The notes: generated from the sequence alone by a model not told the origin. DNA of 64,000 nucleotides from Dysidea avara (GCF_963678975.1 NC_089275.1:36804819-36868818), one strand, 5' to 3'. Shown: positions 1 to 11,553, counted from the first letter of the stretch. Program-made: numbers and translations.

Positions 1-357
1 CCTGTCGTGTCCGGGGATTTGATATTCGGAAAAGTCAAATCCCCACCCCTCCCCCACTATTTCCCGGGAAGGAGGAGGTGGAGGATAATATTGAAAAGTG
101 CATAAACATTAACTGCTATGTTAATTATGAACACCTTATAATATTATGTGTTCAAAATCACAATTTTATACATTTGAACTATGCATGAAATTCAAAACTT
201 GCATGTGTGTGAGATTGCACCTCAAACCATGTTGTTCATGCCAGAGGTATGACAGTTGAGTCTAACTAAAACTACATACGAATTTTTTTTAATAATGGAT
301 TTTAAAAAAGTAAACAAAATAGATAAATTAAAAGATGGCATTTTAATAAGGTAAATT

Positions 358-612
358 GGGATCGCTGAAAAAAGTAACAAAACAAGAAGGGATCGCTGAA
401 AAAAGTAACAAAACATTAAGGGATCACTGGGGTTACAAAGTAAGCCACAAATCCATAGTTTGACTTGGCAGAACAGAAAAATATTAAACAAAATGTTTTA
501 CTTATTGTGTTATGAGTTAATAGCCATATAGCTACCAAGGTAGAGTAAAGTCAAAAGAGGATCACTTTTTTCAGTGATCCCTTCTTGTTTTGTTGCTTTT
601 TCAAGCAATCCC
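358..612. repeat. Short repeat with 31-bp direct copies and an inverted copy
   Basis: A 31-bp unit beginning GGGATCGCTGAAAAAAGTAA is seen at 358 and 389, and a third start (GGGATCACTG) at 420. A reverse-complement copy lies at about 561-612. The layout (direct copies on one side, inverted copy on the other) fits a MITE whose end has been tandemly duplicated. Apparent small ORFs here are not supported as genes. Confidence 0.6.
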
Positions 613-2010
613 TATCAGTGGCATAGCCAGGAAAAATTTTTACCGATGCAAAGTTTATACGTTGACCAAATTGAGGGTCTGCTTCTGACTCAACTGATTC
701 ACAAATACTTTTCAAGTATGGGTGGTACAGCATTTGCAGGTTGACTATCTGGTTGGATGGAGGAAACTGTTTCAGAAGACTCTGAACGTTTTCTACATGT
801 CATAAGTAATGCTCCAGCATAGTTAATGCTATAGTATACCATGCTTCAATCATAAGAGTAGTTTAATTACATGCAACACAACTTACTCCGGAGATATTTT
901 GAACAGTCAGGCCATCCATGAACTGTAATGGAGGTCATAGTCATGCACACTACTTTTTATTGATCTGATGTGATGTTTAAGTCAGAGATAATTCTTGTGA
1001 TGTTCAACTGCATGTGCTAGGGAGTCTGGGGGAATGCTCCCCCTCAAGGAAATTTTACTTTGAAATGGAATGTGGAGCAAGCTTTTTTTAATTTTATTGT
1101 GACAGCTAATGCATAATCAATTAGCTCAATGTAATGCCGTGCAGTTAAAAAGTAATGTAAAGACAATTGATATAAATGTAAATAATCAAGCAGTGTAATG
1201 GGAATAGTGGCTATAATCTGTATTGAATGCTCTATTAGAGTATATTACTATGACTGCTCTATTAGAGTATCACGATCTTTTACTAATTCAAACCACACAA
1301 AATAGAATCTATGGCTGTAGAACTTATCAGGGCTGGAGCCTATGGTACCTTGATGGTGCTGGACCACTTTTCAGCTACTGGGGTACAGCAATGCTGTCTA
1401 GTAACGTTTGAGTAGAAAATCCGGAGTGCCAAAACTCAGGCCTGCTCAGCCTGCTGTTAAGCATTTTTACCAAGGCAGCTACTTTGGTTGCCTCAATGGT
1501 AGCTACGCCACTGCCTATTTACCTTTTTAAAATACCATTTTTTAATTTATCTAGTATAATGTGTATGTCAACTCCCTCTTTGTACATGCACAAGCACACA
1601 CAAATATTCACGCATACAGCTTCTACACACACACACACTGTATACACCCAACACAAAGTGTTACAGCTAGCAGCATCGTTTGCTCATCTTCAGGAAGGAT
1701 TGTCCTTGACCTGTTGAGAATACATTGCCATTAACTAAGGGATTAAGAGAAATTGTAAGTCTTTTGAAGACACTTTAAGGAACACGTTCGTGCTGCAATA
1801 TCCTATGCATGCTTATGCACACGACCATTACACATGCATGCAAACATGTGTCCTTGAAAGTAAGTAATGTTCAGCCGTGCACATATTAACTATGCAATGG
1901 AAACACTTTCTTACATAAATCATATACACTAGCCTTTAGCTGAATGTCATGAACCATGATAGTGGGTTCATAATAGGTATCGTGGAAATTTTCAAAGATA
2001 CTTAGATACT
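613..2010. other. Non-coding stretch, no gene seen
   Basis: No long or recognisable ORF is present. The only structured features are two adjacent copies of the dispersed TGACTG/CTCTATTAGAG motif at 1224-1245 and 1251-1276, and short CA-rich runs near 1625-1640. Confidence 0.5.
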
Positions 2011-3153
2011 TATATGTGACTGAATTTGAGAAAACCATCGATCTAAGCACAAGAATAGATTGTGAGATACACGGTTTTAAAGATTTTAATCGAGTATAGC
2101 TCGGGAAGGCCAAAAGTTACGAGTTTGAATTTTTCACAGTGAATGCAGCCACCTATCACTACTGGACAATGATCCATGCTATTACCATAAAATTCCCATG
2201 ATCCTATGAACTACGCATGAAAGCTGCAGTTGGTTTTTTTTTCATGGGTAATGAAATACCGATGAAATGCTGGAGTAAAATAATGTACCCACGAACAACC
2301 CATGAACGAGTGAGTTTTCATGGGTTTGTATACTATGAAAATCTGTGAATCACAGCCATGAAAAACCTGTTGAGAACTATGAATAATATTCATTGGCTTT
2401 CCACAGGTTTTTCATAGGTGAGATTTCACAGGCTTTTCATGGGTTGTGCATGCATACAAACCCATGAAAACCCACTTGTTCATGGGTTGTTTGTGGGTAC
2501 ATTATTTTGCTCCGTGCATTTCATAAGTATTTCATTACCCGTGAAAAATACCAAGTACAACTTCCATGGTTATTTCATGAGGATCATGGGATTTCCATGG
2601 TAACAGCATGGATTTATTGTCCAGTAGTGTATGCTATTTAACACACTTTAGTCAGCAGTAGGCTAGTTATTGACATAACCATGATTTTGAGCAACTTTTT
2701 TCACCATGGTATCTATATCACACGTTCATTACCTAGGGTGGTGGTGGCAGCGGTGGGAGGGCAATTGATATATGAAGAGAAAATGGCAAAGCGGGTTATA
2801 TGGAGTGTCCAGCCTTATTATAGGGCCACCATTTCCACCAGCACCGCTCATTGCCACCAGCACCACTCAAAGTGAAGGAAATATACTTAGAAAATGTCTG
2901 GACAGCTTCTCAAGACAGTCCACGTCTGTAGCTTCGTGCTCCAGCTGCCCAGTGCCATTCCAAGGTGCCAGTGTGCTCCCAGTAGCTCACACACGCCCAT
3001 ACAAATCCACTCGAGAAAAGCAGCCTTGGCAAAGTATTGGCTTGGCTGTGGTGCAAAAGTGTAGTGTATTGATGTGGCTATCCATTTATGGTGAAAAGTC
3101 AACTTCAAGGTTGTGTGCGTAGATCGAGGTTTTTGTAAAATTTGGTCACATAT
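2011..3153. mobile_element. Large MITE of the TGTGAC-ended family, interrupted by a nested element
   Basis: The left end (2011: TATATGTGACTGAATTTGAG) and the right end (about 3130-3153, reading TTTGGTCACATATA) are imperfect inverted repeats. The match continues inward into AAAACC/GGTTTT. The flanks share TACTTA directly on both sides, possibly a short target duplication. Related elements with the same ends occur at 11325, 25312, 30703, 47455 and 62229. The interior around 2770-3120 has open frames but no recognisable protein. A second MITE (2157-2629) lies inside, so this copy is older. Confidence 0.6.
2157..2629. mobile_element. Palindromic MITE with CACTACTGGACAAT ends
   Basis: The ends are inverted repeats: CACTACTGGACAAT at the left and ATTGTCCAGTAGTG at the right. 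TAT flanks both sides, which fits a 2-3 bp target duplication. Most of the body is one long imperfect palindrome rich in CATGAAA/TTTCATG motifs (for example cccatgaa near 2300 and its complement near 2470). It is inserted inside the 2011-3153 element. A related ATGAAA-rich palindrome lies at 8165-8345. Confidence 0.75.
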
Positions 3154-3213
3154 ACTTATAAAGATACTTAGATGCTGAGATACTTAACTTTTATGTTGGA
3201 GTGTTTTGGACTA

Positions 3214-3345
3214 CAGTGGAACCTATCTTAACAACCACCTCTATGGTAAGACCACCTCTCTAAAATGGTCAACTTTAGATTTACCTACTGAAGAAGGTAT
3301 AAACTAATTCACCCATCTAAAGCATGATAATAGCCTAAGCGACCA
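3214..3345. mobile_element. Fragment of pogo/Tigger-like MITE
   Basis: The sequence starts CTACAGTGGAACCTATCTTA. The CAGTGGAACC terminus is characteristic of pogo/Tigger-type (Tc1/mariner superfamily) elements. It matches the ends of the complete elements at 31876 and 48867. No matching right end was found, so this is a half element. Confidence 0.5.
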
Positions 3346-3529
3346 GGACAATGATGAAGGTGTTGGTTGTGTGACAATGTCATAGATAGTTTGACTTTGT
3401 TTCGATTTTAATTTACAACTCAATATTTTTTTAGTAGTTTCCATGAAGCTTTAGCTTTAAAATTCTTCGTATGTATGTATGTACTTGTAGTACTTGTATG
3501 TATGTTTGTTTTTGTTTTTTTTAATTTAT

Positions 3530-3975
3530 AGGGTTTACTTGGTGAAGTTGGAGAGAGTGGCATAGACCCTGGCCCTAATGTATGTCTCCAGTAATTTCAC
3601 TATGTCATTAATCCTGTTTTAGTCATACTCAGGGTAAGGATGACAACATTGGACCAACTGGTGCTACTGGAGCACAAGTGAGTCATCTTTTATTGTTTGT
3701 ATAGTGTGTGTCATGTTGCCTTTGTCTCTGATTCTTTCATTAAGAGCAAACTTATTTGTAATTTCACACCATTAGGGAAGCCCATGATCATTTGGTCAGA
3801 AATGCTGTAAGAATTGTTTATGAAAAAATTCATGGCAGGGAACTGAGGGCTCCCAGGCCCAGCTGGCTTGCCTGGAGGGAAGGGAGCATCAGGACTCACT
3901 GGAACTGCCAGCTACCCCTCTGGAACCTGGTGATGATAGAGATGACGTTGAAGATGGAGAGCAAGGAGAACTTGT
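3530..3975 (+). pseudogene. Relic of a collagen gene with short exons
   Basis: Three exon-like blocks flanked by AG/GT signals carry broken Gly-X-Y repeats. Block 1 (about 3530-3580) reads GLLGEVGESGIDPGPN. Block 2 (about 3632-3676) is exactly 45 nt and reads GKDDNIGPTGATGAQ. Block 3 (about 3839-3973) carries collagen-like triplets only by switching frames (GTEGS, then PGPAGLPGGKGASGLTG, then an acidic GDDRDDVEDGEQGEL). A 45-nt exon starting with a complete Gly codon is typical of fibrillar collagen genes. Missing glycines and frameshifts indicate a pseudogene or a fragment left by a rearrangement. It differs from the two intact collagens downstream, which have long collagen exons and phase-1 junctions. 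Confidence 0.5.
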
Positions 3976-4050
3976 GAGTGTCTGGTTTTTTATTGGTGTA
4001 TGTTACATCGTGGAGACTTAGCTTACATACATTGCTTTATTATTGTGTGC

Positions 4051-4115
4051 GTGTTGTGTGTGTATGTGTGTGTGTTTGTGTGTGTGTGTGTGTTTGTATG
4101 TTTGTGTGTGTGTGT
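4051..4115. repeat. Imperfect (TG)n microsatellite
   Basis: A TGTG-rich tract interrupted by TT and AT steps. The VCVCVC-type reading frames across it are artefacts of the repeat. Confidence 0.9.
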
Positions 4116-4951
4116 TTTGAAGCGTTCACTCAGTCATTTGTGTGTACCATTCGTATCTGTGTATATGCACACCTACATATGTAAATACACACTTAATAAT
4201 AAATAAATAAACCCCACTCTTAATAAACACCTCTGTGGTGGTTAACACGCCAGTTACAGTTGTGAATGTTGAATGTGCTGTACATGTATATAGTGGTTTT
4301 ACAAAATTTAGTTATTTCTGTGTAACCAGACCCTAGTCTGAGTTTTGGTAGCATACAATAGAATTAAATCTGCACTCTTTTCCCCGTGCTGCAAGAGGTA
4401 TGATACAGTTCCAATAGACAAGTTGTGATATCACCCTGTAGGAATGTGAGGTGTTGATAAGGTGGTAAAAATTTTGATCAGTTTTCATTCTTCTGCACTT
4501 TTCCAGTCAATACCTCAGTCCCATTGTGTTATACGTCCCACCATGCTTGCTTCACACACTATGACAATACATCTCTATGTCTAATGGCCATGCAATTTTA
4601 CAAGCAATTAGTATTCATAGGCTATGATCTACATGTCAATTGAAAAAGTGCCCCAACGTCTATTAAGTTTTCCCCCCCTCCTCCTGCCTTGAAAGACCTG
4701 TTTTGCCTCACCTGAAATTATTTTCTAGAAACATTCCTGCCAATAGTTGTTTTGATAATTGATTGAAAATTGAACAATCATTCATTCAATCATGTTTTGA
4801 CAAGATTTTAAAAATTCTGGCAAAAAAAGGCAGATTGGTCCAAACCGTAAGAATCCCCCCTGGTCATGCCATTGATCATGTGATCATTTTTAAAGAAGGT
4901 CTTATTTATATCTGTAGTTGTTACTTGATGCTTTATACACAGGGTAGATGA

Positions 4952-6669
4952 TCAACTATCACGCACCATTGTTGGTTGACGGCAAACAAGATCTTTGGCA
5001 TAATCTGGACAAATTTCGCCGATCTTCTGAAATAGGTAGTATTGACGATCTGTACTTAATCCATCTGGTACAACCCGAGATGGCAGACAATGGGGCGAGG
5101 GATGCCACAACGAATCCTTCACCAACACAATTTGGCACTCATTGCCAGAATTGGAGCTCTTCACAAATACTGTGCCAGGTGAGGTAGCTTTAATATGAAA
5201 ATGCTGCATTTGGGTAATCCCTTTTAAAGCAGTTTTCTTTGTGTGCTCCTCAAAGAACTCACTCCATTTGTAGGCTGGAACAAAGTAATCCCCTTCAAGA
5301 GTGCCTACTAGTTGTGGAACATTGACAAATGAAGAGGTGCTGATCACATTGGCAATGTCATTCAGACTGCCAACCTTTGTGCGGCGAAAGGTCTGCTTTG
5401 CAAGTTAAGTCCAAAGCACCAATCAGATGCAAACTTTGTATGACCCACTGGTAAGAATGATATTTTTATCTCCCGATGTAAGCCAGTCAGTACACGCCAC
5501 ATTAGGTATCCCATCGTGTATCTGTATTTTGTCCACAGCAATTATTTGCGTGCAAGTGGACCGATTTCTGAATTATTGAATTAGTGATGATTGAATTAGC
5601 ACCTTTTCCTACGTTGAAGGGATTGACAACAGTGACGTCACTACGGACAATCCTTGTCACGGGTTAGACTTGTCGTTAAGGGTTGACCAGTTTACAAAAT
5701 ATGACCTTCATACAAATCTTCAACCATTGTGGAGTTAGTTAATACCAAAAAAAAAATTGTACCTTGTCTTTGTCCTGAGTAATAGCACCACATAATTATT
5801 GGTGCCATGCCTGGGCAACCAAGGCGATGAAGTTCAGAGACAAACTGCTAGTGCATTGCTGTGATTTGATTGCACTCTCCCAATGAAACATTGAAAAAAA
5901 AGTAAATTCACAGAGAAACCAAGTCAAGTTAGTAAGATATGACCACTCAAAGTCTGAACCTGTAATGAGTATTGTGCGTACATAAAACTATTAGTTCGTA
6001 TGGAATGACATCACTGTTGTGAATCCTGCCCATACTATATCTGTGTTAGAATGCTGTGGCTAACTTTTTGTATTAACAGCTGCTTGGTGTGGGTTAATTA
6101 GGTTCATGAGGAAGGAGACAAACTTAACTTATGGCTAGCATCACTAGTAGCATTACCTGTTTATAAAGGCCATTACATGTAATGGCCTTTATAAACAGGT
6201 AGCCGCTATGACAAGTTTCACTGTATAGTGTTAAATAAAATTCTCTAATGGAGAATTTGCACATAAACTGCCTGTTTAAAATATTGGTCTGAAGGCGACT
6301 ACTTATATGAGTATGTTATGCTTACCTTATTGCTTTTAGATGATGGTAGCAGCAACTTTATGTCATCCCTCTTGTACCCGGGAATTCGGCACGCAACAGA
6401 ATGGCATTCTTTTCTGAATAGTTCTGTATGAACTTTACCAGGTTGGTGATGTGCTTAAAAGAAAGTACATTGTGTGGGGTAACTGTGCTGTTTCCATTAG
6501 TCAGGGGACATAGGCCATTATTGAGGTAACTCTTCTTAATGGCTGGAACCCTGTGTTTCCCCACACTATGCAGAAAGTTGTATGTTTTTCTGCACAACTG
6601 TTGTCCTCTGTGCATGTAGGCAATACATGTTTTCTGTCTTTTTGCAGGTTTGTGGCGGCCTTCTACCAC
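4952..6669 (-). pseudogene. Broken gene, probably from a DDE-type transposable element
   Basis: Two minus-strand coding blocks appear to belong to one protein. The upstream block (6669-6358) contains CRKTYNFLHSVGKHRVPAIK and PHNVLSF, followed by VKFIQNYSEKNAILL. Immediately after that a one-base shift restores GYKRDDIKLLLPSSKSNK, with a plausible GT donor behind it. The downstream block (about 5400-4952) reads TFRRTKVGSLNDIANVI, then YKWSEFF, FHIKATSPGTVFV and LSTDRQYYLFQKI, and ends DLVCRQPTMVRDS. From memory, these blocks resemble the N- and C-terminal portions of a multicopy cnidarian/sponge protein family thought to be transposon-derived. That match was not verified. The central catalytic region is not recognisable in the 900 bp between the blocks. 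The frameshift and the missing middle indicate a dead copy. Confidence 0.45.
6154..6201. repeat. Perfect 48-bp palindrome
   Basis: The 24-bp arm starting TACCTGTTTATAAAGGCCAT is followed immediately by its exact reverse complement with no spacer. No coding sequence or MITE body surrounds it. It could extrude as a cruciform. Confidence 0.95.
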
Positions 6670-8160
6670 TGGTGGTATTGGCCTAAAGTCCTCAGAATCT
6701 ATGGTGGTGGATGTGCAGCTTAGTGGAAGGCTTTATCATGGATTGAACAAGCGCCTATTTTTAAGTGTACAGAATTAATTTTGCTGTAAATTATTATAAA
6801 AATACTTTGATTGTGCCTATGATCAATATTATGTACTAGAAAAAATAGTTAAGATTTTGTTAAGGTAACATTGTTGGTAGCTCGGATGGGAGCCAGTGAA
6901 ATTTAGTAAGCTTAAAGGTATATGAAACTTTAACATCTTTCCAGATCATCTTCGATCTTTTCAGATCGTGAATCATGCGGGGGGCAAAAAGCAACCCTTC
7001 CCACATGCATGGAACTTGCTCTGCCAAGTCAGTGATATCAAGGGCTTTGACAGGATTTTTTAATACGCTGACTGCTCTATTAGGGTATATCGATCTTGCA
7101 TGTCAAATTTCTGAAACCTACCTAGAATCACCATTAAAGTCTTCATTCAGCATTGTATCAAGTAAACTAGATAACATACAGTTCATTATAATTTATTGCA
7201 AGCTTTGAATGTCTTATCAGTTTACTAAAATTTTATGAGGCAGCCTAGCTGCCTCACAAGCCGTCCCGGAGACATGCATGGCTACAAGTGAAGCCTCGTG
7301 CACTGACATAACCTAGACCTAGTCAAAATAAAGGCTGTCCAGCCCCATGTATGAAAGTGAGTAGAGGGGGAGAGGCATTCACGATGTGTTACTTGGGATT
7401 AGCTAAAGGTAGTATCGCAATGCTGTATAGAAACCTTATAGCTAGCCACTCAGAGTAGTGTAATGATGTATGCGTATATATAATGGCTTCAATTAATGGA
7501 GCAATTAACGCTGGGTGGCCACAAAAGCCAAGCAAACCAGACATGGTTAAGCTTAAAAGCTCAAATTTGGAAATTGGATTTGGCGAAATCCAATTTTCAA
7601 AACTTCAAAAGAATAAGACTTTAGCTCGTTGCGCGCTGTGTGACCAAAGCACTAAAGTTTAATGCTTTTATGTAGTAATAATTGGATGATGGAAAGATCC
7701 CCTTATCATCCAATGCTTGTATTGCCCCTTCAAAACACACTGCATAATAATTGTGCAACATTGTGTAACATATCAGAATTATTTTAATATAATTTCAGTA
7801 AACTCCAACACATGGTTTCTCCATGAAAGACTTGTTGATAGGCATTGATATACCAAAGCAAAGACCTGCAAGCACTTCAAGGCCCTAATAGCTCTTGAAG
7901 CAAGTTAACACCTTTGGTGATGATAACTATTGCTAACATTACTATGCAGTGTGTTTTGAAGGGGCAATACAGTGTTGGATACTCTCCTAAATAATATATA
8001 ATTATGAACTCTTGCTATCACCTGTTACATTGTCTGATAAACTGTGGCATTTGATACTATTGTTTACACAGGAACTGATGCATCTGTTCATTGCATGTTA
8101 TCAACTGTGTCATTTGCAATGTTGTTTACACAGGAACTGATACATTTACTACCAGAGAAG
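6670..8160. other. Non-coding stretch with scattered repeat pieces
   Basis: No gene is seen. A copy of the dispersed TGACTG motif lies at 7069-7094. The region 7680-8160 has two copies of AACTGTGxCATTTG followed by TGTTTACACAGGAACTGAT (near 8040-8140), and a further copy near 8420-8450. Confidence 0.45.
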
Positions 8161-8164
8161 TATG

Positions 8165-8345
8165 TCATGTAAAGTGAACCATGGAGCGTACCATGAAAGT
8201 CATTTCATAGTATACCATGAGTTTTTCATTGGCCATGAAATGCTGATGACATCAGAATTTCATGGCAATTTTATGGTACTGCAGAGATGCAGTACCTATG
8301 AATTCTTGAGAAGCAGTAGCTACCCATGAAAGTAGTATGGGAAAA
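8165..8345. repeat. ATGAAA-rich palindromic repeat
   Basis: Alternating CCATGAAA and TTTCATGG words make an imperfect palindrome similar in composition to the MITE at 2157-2629. Clear terminal repeats were not found. Confidence 0.4.
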
Positions 8346-8699
8346 AGTTTACTGTATTAAGCACAAAACTGTTCCTGGGTGACCATCACTTGTAACATTA
8401 TGATCTGACCCTGATTTGTATCAACTGTGGCATTTGCAGTGTTGTTTACACAGGAACTCATGTATTTTATGGTTTATTACACAAGAACATGCAGATATGT
8501 ATCTGTTCCTGGAACAGAATGATATATCTGTTCCTGTACATGTCATGCGGTATCATGATGATCAATGATTCATTTATCTGTAGTTTCTTGCTAATAGTTA
8601 CTGTGCAGATGCTGGTACACAAAGCATAAAATGATTAAAATTTATTGTGTAACAATATTTTGTTAGGCTATACATATGGTACTGGAGGTAAACATATTA

Positions 8700-9140
8700 T
8701 AACAGATATGAAAGTGTATCAGATTAAATCACTATGACAGTGTACAGTATATTCCCCAGAATATGATCAGAATGTCATTTTTGAATACATTCTAAGATTA
8801 AATGATATTCTGATCGTATTCTGGGGGGTATGTATGTTGTAATAGTAAATTAATCTGATTTGTGTAACAAAATCAGTATAGAGCTGCTTGTTGGGTGTGT
8901 TTTAGTCTGACTAAAGTTTATGCATGTACAACAACTTTACTAAGCTGGCCAACACTGGAAGAACAAACATTACAGTGGAACTTGTTAATCAGGACACTTG
9001 AAAATGAGTATACACCTGTATAATCTGGACACTTAGTAATGGTCCTAAAGTATCCCTTAGCATGTAAACCAACCTGGAAATCAGGACACCTATATAACCC
9101 AGATACTTTATTTGATCAAAATGTGTCCTTAATGTGTATG
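8700..9140. repeat. Dispersed repeat, second copy at 60145-60525
   Basis: Long stretches match 60145-60525: ATGAAAGTGTATCAGATTAA, GAGCTGC followed by TGTTGGGTGTGTT, GGCCAACACTG, and ACTTGTTAATCAGGACA. The piece ACAGTGGAACTTGTTAATCA resembles pogo/Tigger ends, so this may be a larger decayed element of that group. Confidence 0.6.
8754..8826. repeat. Inverted repeat inside the dispersed repeat
   Basis: CCCCAGAATATGATCAGAAT at the left pairs with ATTCTGATCGTATTCTGGGG at the right, with one mismatch and a loop of about 33 nt. The copy at 60145-60525 lacks the complete hairpin, so this is probably a small insertion. Confidence 0.7.
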
Positions 9141-9190
9141 CTCCATAGCATTCATTTCTAATGCACAATAAAGCTCTTCAGATTCCAACC

Positions 9191-9210
9191 TTTTTTTTTT
9201 TTTTTTTTTT
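9191..9210. repeat. Poly-T run (20 T)
   Basis: Twenty consecutive T. It could be the A-tail of a minus-strand retroposed sequence. Confidence 0.7.
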
Positions 9211-9365
9211 AAACGTTTGAGAAACCTCGTTATTAATTCAAGCACACAGTGACAATATACAATTACATCATAATAGTTCTCTGAATATCTTTCAAAACTG
9301 TCCTCCATCCCACACAATCGCCCTGCAATAAAAGATCAGCCGGAACTAAGTCCCACAAAGGCACA

Positions 9366-9449
9366 ACTGCGGCCTGCCAACTGCGGCCTGCCAACATATG
9401 TAATTTTCGAACTCCGGAAACGATCCAGAGTTCGAAAATTACATATGTT
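9366..9449. repeat. Tandem 14-mer followed by a 22-bp perfect hairpin
   Basis: CTGCGGCCTGCCAA occurs twice in tandem (9366-9379 and 9380-9393). It is followed by a perfect inverted repeat with arms AACATATGTAATTTTCGAAC plus TC at 9393-9414 and 9428-9449. The spacer is 13 nt. Confidence 0.85.
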
Positions 9450-9615
9450 CATGAAACGGAGATGGCTAGCTGGGTCAAAAGAATGTAATCTGTTAGATAG
9501 TCGGGTTGGTGATTTCTTAAATGTTGGACAAAAACTTTGTAAATTGCCTCGTCCCTCACCATCTAAAAGGCGACAGGTAAAGCCCAAGATGGAGGCAAAA
9601 CATCATGACTTATGA
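9445..9615 (+). CDS. Small ORF of unknown product
   Basis: A 56-codon open frame starts with ATG inside the hairpin arm and ends TGA. It reads MFMKRRWLAGSKECNLLDSR, continues as GDFLNVGQKLCKL and then a basic SPSKRRQVKPK segment. The composition is more protein-like than other small ORFs nearby. No family is recognised, and there is no sign of promoter or splicing. It could be the last exon of a decayed transposon gene. Low confidence. Confidence 0.15.
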   Translation: MFMKRRWLAGSKECNLLDSRVGDFLNVGQKLCKLPRPSPSKRRQVKPKMEAKHHDL

Positions 9616-9984
9616 CTGATCCATCAGAAATTGTCATTCAGTATGATTCATTTAACTGCATCATCTTCCTATCATCTCATCAACACATAGTTACTTCCCC
9701 AGCGCACGCGCAATTAGATTATGGAATAATTTACCAAGTGTGTTACATTACAATTACTGCTTTTACTGTACCACCACAATCAGTTTTCCTCTAATTTATG
9801 CATCTTTAATTAATAAGCCTTTAAATTTTTTTTGCTTTTATGTATAATACACACATTATAATATTGTACTGGGAAGCCAGCTCAACTGATGAAGCATACA
9901 TAGATACAGTAGCTGCCGGTGACATAAAGTGTAGCTAGCTAAAAACATGGAAACATACATATGTGTGTGAAATGTGAATAGATC

Positions 9985-10390
9985 ATTTTAACACAAGTGA
10001 ACTAGAATTGTTCTCTTCTTTCTGAGAGCAGAGTAACATGAAAACTAGTACTTCTGCTGTGATACATACGTATAGGTACGTAATACTGTATGAGAAGGTG
10101 CCACAATAGGCTATACTAAAGAAATGCTCTAAAGGTGCATTCCCAAAAAATACACAACAAAATCTGACCATCATACACTAAAAGTAAGTTGCATACTATT
10201 GCAATACAATAATGTGTACTGTATATGTACATAACTTTAGTGCAGCTACGAAACATAATGTTTGAACGGATTGTGAGTTTTCACTCTTACACTTGAGCTG
10301 CAATATTATATTGTTATGAAGGATGGATTCCCCTAAAACATGCTGTGTCCAAGTGTGTGTATATTGCATAACATGTGTAAGTTTTAATGA
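9985..10390. repeat. Dispersed repeat, second copy at 63405-63635
   Basis: Shared blocks include TTGTTCTCTTCTTTCTGAGA, GCAGAGTAACAT, CTTCTGCTGTGATACATA, GAGTTTTCACTCTTACACTT, GGATGGATTCCCC and TGTGTGTATATTGC. These blocks are in the same order in both copies, with indels. Nothing coding is supported. Confidence 0.7.
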
Positions 10391-10792
10391 ATCCCATGAA
10401 ACTCAAAGTACGTATCCGAAGATTTACCTGATTTCCTTTCTATATGACTTGGTGTTGATGTAATGTAAAATTCTGCGAATCATGCAATCATAATTCTTTA
10501 CAACAGCTATAATGGTACTCATACCTTCAAAAGTAAATCGCTGGTTACCCACTACAAATTCACTGAGCAAACAATTCACATCTTGTTATAGTATCTCTCT
10601 ATGTTAACCAATCATAAAGCGGAAAGTCTGCTAATTTGTTCTAATAAGGAATATGTTATAGTGTGGTTGTGTATCCCTCAAAGTTAGCCAAATTGTGTAC
10701 TTTTCATTTAACCATGAAACTTTCCACATTCATACATAGTACTCCTAATGACATGTACTTTTTTTATATATACTTGTAGTATTATCACAGAT

Positions 10793-11052
10793 TTGGCATT
10801 TATGGCCACATTTGCACAGAACATTGATCAATTCCCCCTGAGGTATTGATTAACTTGTTAAAACATGGTAATGGTGTCCTTGGGGTGTAAATTACCCATG
10901 AGGAGGTAAATTATTTCTAAATTCATGGGTAAAAATGAAGTCAGTTCATTCAACAAACTTTGTGGTACTATGTTTTAACAAGTTAATTAATGCCACAGGG
11001 AAATAAAGGCACAAATGATCAAATTTCTGTGCAAAAATGGCCATAAATGTTA
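10793..11052. repeat. Inverted-repeat element; half copy at 60570-60690
   Basis: The left arm (TTATGGCCACATTTGCACAG ... AACTTGTTAAAACATG) is the imperfect reverse complement of the right arm (CATGTTTTAACAAGTTAATT ... TGTGCAAAAATGGCCATAAA). The arms are about 80 bp with a loop of about 100 bp. Only the right arm recurs at 60570-60690. Confidence 0.7.
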
Positions 11053-11324
11053 CCAAAGGTCAAATTTGTGATGGCATTATATGTCATGAGGAGTACTACT
11101 TATGTGAAAAGTTCCATGGCTTAATGAAAAAGTGCATGATTTTTGTGTTGTGCAGCTGTATACCAACATACAAACTTGTCTTTAAGACAATAAATGCACT
11201 ATGGTATATACAAGGTAATATTTCCACTAAACCTTTTCATTATCTGAGACTCAAGTAACATGAATATTTATAACACCATAAATATTATATTGTACATGCC
11301 CAATATGTAGGATGCAAAGTATTA

Positions 11325-11553
11325 TATAGATTTGCAAAAAGGGGTCTTCCACACACATCCAATTCTATAAGTCCATAACTTAGTGTTTAATAAACCTATT
11401 AACTTGACAATTTCCCCATCTATGCAGCTATGTTAGTGCTCTCTACAGACCAAATTTCAAGTCAATAGCCTTTTCCAATCTGAAGGCATAAGTCGTCAAA
11501 GGTGATATATTGGATGTGTGTGGAAGACCCCTTTTCGCAAATCCAGTCACATA
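11325..11553. mobile_element. MITE of the TGTGAC family
   Basis: Left GATTTGCAAAAAGGGGTCTT pairs with right AAGACCCCTTTTCGCAAATC, and both arms extend inward through CCACACACATCCA. The right end keeps the outer CAGTCACATA. The left end has lost the matching outer TGTGACTG. Confidence 0.75.

Noticed and set aside
6375-6395. GAATTCGGCACG resembling a cDNA-library adapter
   Set aside because: The surrounding sequence is continuous genomic DNA, and the bases are explained by the decayed coding sequence.
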